A program made the position numbers and the translations under genes. Shown here piece by piece: positions 61,720 to 64,000 of a stretch of DNA of 64,000 nt; positions within the stretch are counted from its first letter, which is position 1; every line of letters begins with the position of its first letter. The notes beneath the pieces were generated by a model. It saw only the letters and a program-made list of their open reading frames with translations, searched no databases and was not told where the DNA came from. The stretch is from Bacteroidales bacterium (GTDB taxonomy: Bacteria > Bacteroidota > Bacteroidia > Bacteroidales > F082), in assembly GCA_024400305.1 (NCBI GenBank), contig JAKSMX010000002.1:113345-177344 (forward strand), given 5' to 3'.

Positions 61720-61742
61720 AACGATATTATTTTTTCAGGCTG

Positions 61743-61750
61743 CAAAAATA
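61743..61750 (-). promoter_or_regulatory. Promoter of the AAA-ATPase gene, -7 box TATTTTTG
   Basis: On the minus strand TATTTTTG, a perfect TAnnTTTG, ends 23 bp before the start codon at 61719. Confidence 0.65.
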
Positions 61751-61812
61751 ATAAAAGTCCAGCATACAGACGCAGATTCCGCGAGGATTTTTTTCGATAT
61801 GCCGGGTAGATG

Positions 61813-61968
61813 CCGGGCACACGTGCCGTGTACCCGGTTATTGAGGTACTGCCCTGCGGGCAGCCCGGACACGGACAGGCAGCTGACCCACAAGGAAGAA
61901 AATCCTCTTGCGCCAGCCTATCCCTCGCATGGTTGCTCCCCAGCAGAGCCATGCTCCGTTTCGGCTGA
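61813..61968 (-). ncRNA. Highly structured segment, possible RNA
   Basis: Three strong hairpins lie in 142 bp: GCATGG / CCATGC at 61927-61954 (with an inner TGCT / AGCA), CTGCCC / GGGCAG with a 3-nt loop at 61849-61863, and an 11-bp stem CCGGGCACACG / CGTGTACCCGG (one G-T) with a 3-nt loop at 61813-61837. A perfect -7 box (TAATTTTG on the minus strand, 61975-61982) is placed to start a transcript near 61968. GC content is far above the flanks. No terminator is seen at the distal end. No RNA family is recognised; reading frames here look spurious. Confidence 0.45.
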
Positions 61969-61974
61969 CGGGGA

Positions 61975-61982
61975 CAAAATTA
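61975..61982 (-). promoter_or_regulatory. -7 box TAATTTTG upstream of the structured segment
   Basis: Perfect TAnnTTTG on the minus strand, directly upstream of the hairpin-rich segment. The rest of the 61983-62244 spacer shows no gene I can support. Confidence 0.5.
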
Positions 61983-62244
61983 CAAATTAATAACGGACGT
62001 GATGCAATATCAGGAAAATAAACTCCCTGTGTCGGAAGCGTACTTATTGACAAGGTCGTTGACATCAACAGACACCATACTTTATTCTGATTTATTCGGT
62101 CACATGTCAAGCTGTACATTCATGTTTTTTTGAAAAAACTTTGACCGGGGGAACTGTTTTATGATGTTTTAAAAAGAGAATTTACAAAAGATTTTTCTCA
62201 TGTTCGTCGTCGCACGGCTTTGCAGGAAAAACAAAGGCAACGGA

Positions 62245-62279
62245 AAAGGGCTGAACCCCTTCGTGGAATTCAGCCCTTT
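62245..62279 (-). terminator. Probable terminator of the right-edge surface protein gene
   Basis: AAAGGGCTGAA (62245-62255) pairs perfectly with TTCAGCCCTTT (62269-62279). It lies 22 bp after the stop of the minus-strand gene at 62301; read on that strand the stem is followed by a short T run. Confidence 0.7.
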
Positions 62280-62300
62280 CTTTCCGCTTTTCAAAAATTT

Positions 62301-64000
62301 TCAGCGGGCGTCAGTACAATCTGACACGAGGCGCACAGCGGCTCCATTGAAACCGAACATATCGCCTACGCCTGTTGAACCAGTATCATAGAAGAATAAA
62401 TTTCTCGCTCTTCGCGAATCTCTCTCATCACCTGCTGTCGATGAAGACCAGTAGAGGCCGATTTCGTTAACACTCCAAACATAATTGCCTACGCCGCGTT
62501 GGCCAGCGGCAGGGAGGAACACGAGACCGGCGTCCTCGGCTGCTTCCCAAGTCAACGGATCAGATGTTCCATTGTACTCAGATTGAAGTGGGTAGTTCTC
62601 AAGATTCCAGTCGTCAGGGGCTATCAAAAAACCTCTCACTCCGTTGACCATAACATTTTTCTTGTACTTGCCCCTGCGGGCTTCATGATCACCATCTATA
62701 TCACATAGGTAATACCACTCATCCCCGCTCAGCGTGCGCCATATCCCAGCTTCGTTGCCGCCGTTGGCGATGGCGTTATGCACGCCCCAGTCGGCCTCGG
62801 CGAATTCATATTCGTAGTTATTTGTGAGATTGAAGCCACCGTGACCATCTTTTATCGGGCCATAACCTAAACCGACGTTCTGATATGGATTTCCTGGATC
62901 TTCCGGGTCTATCTCTTCTTCATCTTCTTCATATTCATAATCCCCCATGTAATGGGTGTTGTATGGCTGGTAGTAAATGTTTCCATTGTTCCATCCGCTT
63001 GTACCCCAGCCGAACAAGCCCACGATGTCTTGGTATTCATAGTCCTCGCCGACATCCTGACCATCACTTTCCACGGTCTCGTACTGGTTGGCGGCGAACT
63101 GCCATGTACTGCTTGACTTCACATATTGCAGGTTGCCTTGTGAGAACCAGACTTTCACATCATCTTCAGTACCATCCTCCATGTCTTCTCCAGCACTTAC
63201 GGTGAACAAGCGCGGAAGTGCGCCTACGGGTGCGGTTGGAGCGATGGTCTGTGTTGTGAAATCTTTCTGTTCACCGTAAACGATAACTTCGTTGCCGTCT
63301 TTTGCCGGTGCATATTTGGCATAAGCGCGGGCATAGTATTTCGTATTGGCAGTAAGGCCTGTAAGCGCAACGGTGTAGTTTTCTCCCTTGCATGGCGCGG
63401 TGTATGGAACCACGGTGCCATGATCCAGGTCCGGGTTTTCGCTTGTGCTGTACACAACGCCATGCTCGGTGGCCTGTGAAACAGCGTTGGGTTCGATACT
63501 GTATTTGACATCTGCGCTTTCAGCAGTAATATTTTCAACATCACCAGTAGTCACCGCTGATGTAAGATTGACCTTTATCGCATTGGTCAGAAATGCATTG
63601 CATTCTATCTCGGGCACTTCGCCGAATTCGCCGCTCCAACCACCAGAAAACGAAGCTGTGCCACCAGACACTGCACCCTGCGGGAGAAGTATCGCCCAGT
63701 ACTCGCTGCCTGATTTGTGGTTGAGGGTTATCTTGCCGTTATTGGTTTCATCTGCGATATAGCTGAAACTCCTGCCGCCTAAATCCACCGTCACCTTGTT
63801 GTTCATGCCGGTGATGCTCACCATGCCTTCGCCGTCGTAGTTCTGGACATCGAACTTCACCAAGGCGCACTTGTTCAGCAGTCTGGCCGAATAGCCTGTC
63901 ACGTCTGACGTATATTTCCTGTCCGACGCGGCGCCCGAAATCACCGGGAGTCCGTCGCTCTGGTCGCTGATGTCGGCGGTGAGTTCTGCAGTACCTGTTG
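62301..64000 (-). CDS. Large surface protein, C-terminal part (partial, right edge)
   Basis: The frame is open to the right edge, so the start is outside the window; at least 566 residues are seen. The first visible part (ALVKFDVQNYDGEGMVSITG, then GGRSFSYIAD) resembles fimbrillin-type domains. A fibronectin-III-like unit follows (ESADVKYSIEPN, YTVALTGLTANTKYYARAYA). The last 300 residues carry VWFSQGNLQYV, ANQYETV, RTLSGDEWYYL and, at the end, GLYWSSSTAGDE and GAAVRLV, the pattern of the Bacteroidota FISUMP-type surface module. Probably exposed on the cell surface. Binding target unknown. Confidence 0.8.
   Translation of the reverse strand, partial: TGTAELTADISDQSDGLPVISGAASDRKYTSDVTGYSARLLNKCALVKFDVQNYDGEGMVSITGMNNKVTVDLGGRSFSYIADETNNGKITLNHKSGSEYWAILLPQGAVSGGTASFSGGWSGEFGEVPEIECNAFLTNAIKVNLTSAVTTGDVENITAESADVKYSIEPNAVSQATEHGVVYSTSENPDLDHGTVVPYTAPCKGENYTVALTGLTANTKYYARAYAKYAPAKDGNEVIVYGEQKDFTTQTIAPTAPVGALPRLFTVSAGEDMEDGTEDDVKVWFSQGNLQYVKSSSTWQFAANQYETVESDGQDVGEDYEYQDIVGLFGWGTSGWNNGNIYYQPYNTHYMGDYEYEEDEEEIDPEDPGNPYQNVGLGYGPIKDGHGGFNLTNNYEYEFAEADWGVHNAIANGGNEAGIWRTLSGDEWYYLCDIDGDHEARRGKYKKNVMVNGVRGFLIAPDDWNLENYPLQSEYNGTSDPLTWEAAEDAGLVFLPAAGQRGVGNYVWSVNEIGLYWSSSTAGDERDSRRARNLFFYDTGSTGVGDMFGFNGAAVRLVSDCTDAR

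Noticed and set aside
61716-62119. Minus-strand reading frames through the hairpin-rich segment
   Set aside because: Their products are rich in Arg, Cys and Pro without any fold signal, and the bases are explained better by the hairpins.

Overview
The window comes from a Gram-negative member of the Bacteroidota, most likely an uncultured, peptide-fermenting Bacteroidales. The evidence is consistent across the window. Many genes start just behind the Bacteroidota-type -7 box TAnnTTTG, often with TTG about 19 nt upstream. A delta-60-repeat protein carries a type IX secretion C-terminal domain. There are typical SPxx-type Bacteroidota lipoproteins and LPS/Kdo genes (kdsB, waaA). MurE has the DNPR motif of meso-diaminopimelate ligases, matching the dapD gene. 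Na+-coupled amino-acid carriers, threonine breakdown (kbl, tdh) and several peptidases point to amino-acid and peptide use.

Layout. 1-8 kb: tail of a surface protein and a terminator, two amino-acid:cation symporters, cysS, a small inverted-repeat element with a frameshifted four-helix-bundle (IVP/S23-like) gene, then the rplM-rpsI-rpsB-tsf operon (minus strand). 8-15.5 kb is the most accessory-like part: a T9SS cargo protein, a HEPN gene remnant, kbl-tdh, a 180-nt structured RNA candidate, three small AT-rich secreted proteins or lipoproteins each preceded by the same repeated leader, an orphan HigA-type regulator behind a perfect 24-bp palindrome, and an MNT/HEPN gene pair. 15.5-33.6 kb (minus strand): a complete-looking dcw cluster, mraZ-rsmH-ftsL-ftsI-murE-mraY-murD'-ftsW-murG-murC-ftsQ-ftsA-ftsZ, followed by a polysaccharide-deacetylase-like secreted protein, purN and a DUF2147 protein. 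The murD gene encodes only a degenerate C-terminal domain. 33.8-43.4 kb: engB, a TPR lipoprotein, def, ruvX, tRNA-His, dapD, an OppC-like permease, a DUF5723 protein, tRNA-Leu, and tig-clpP-clpX; the trigger factor lacks the PPIase domain. 43-58.5 kb: surface-polysaccharide sugar transferase, lipoproteins, an oxidoreductase, pcm, trmB, an HU/SPOR protein, kdsB, a deoxynucleoside kinase, an LptF/G permease, tgt, a GT2 glycosyltransferase, an M16 protease and waaA. 58.6-64 kb: an M17 aminopeptidase, an AAA-ATPase/PD-(D/E)XK protein, a highly structured intergenic segment with its own promoter, and a large surface protein running off the right edge.

How the genes work together. Most genes are housekeeping: cell wall and division, translation, proteostasis, and envelope building. 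MraZ probably controls the dcw operon through two TGGG repeats upstream of its own gene. The parts most worth a second look are the murD remnant inside an otherwise intact dcw operon, the repeated-leader small-secreted-protein cluster with the adjacent structured RNA, the inverted-repeat IVP element and its possible scars, the PPIase-less trigger factor, the bidirectional promoter at 46.8 kb and the structured segment at 61.8 kb. All domain and family names come from reading the translations; no database search was run.
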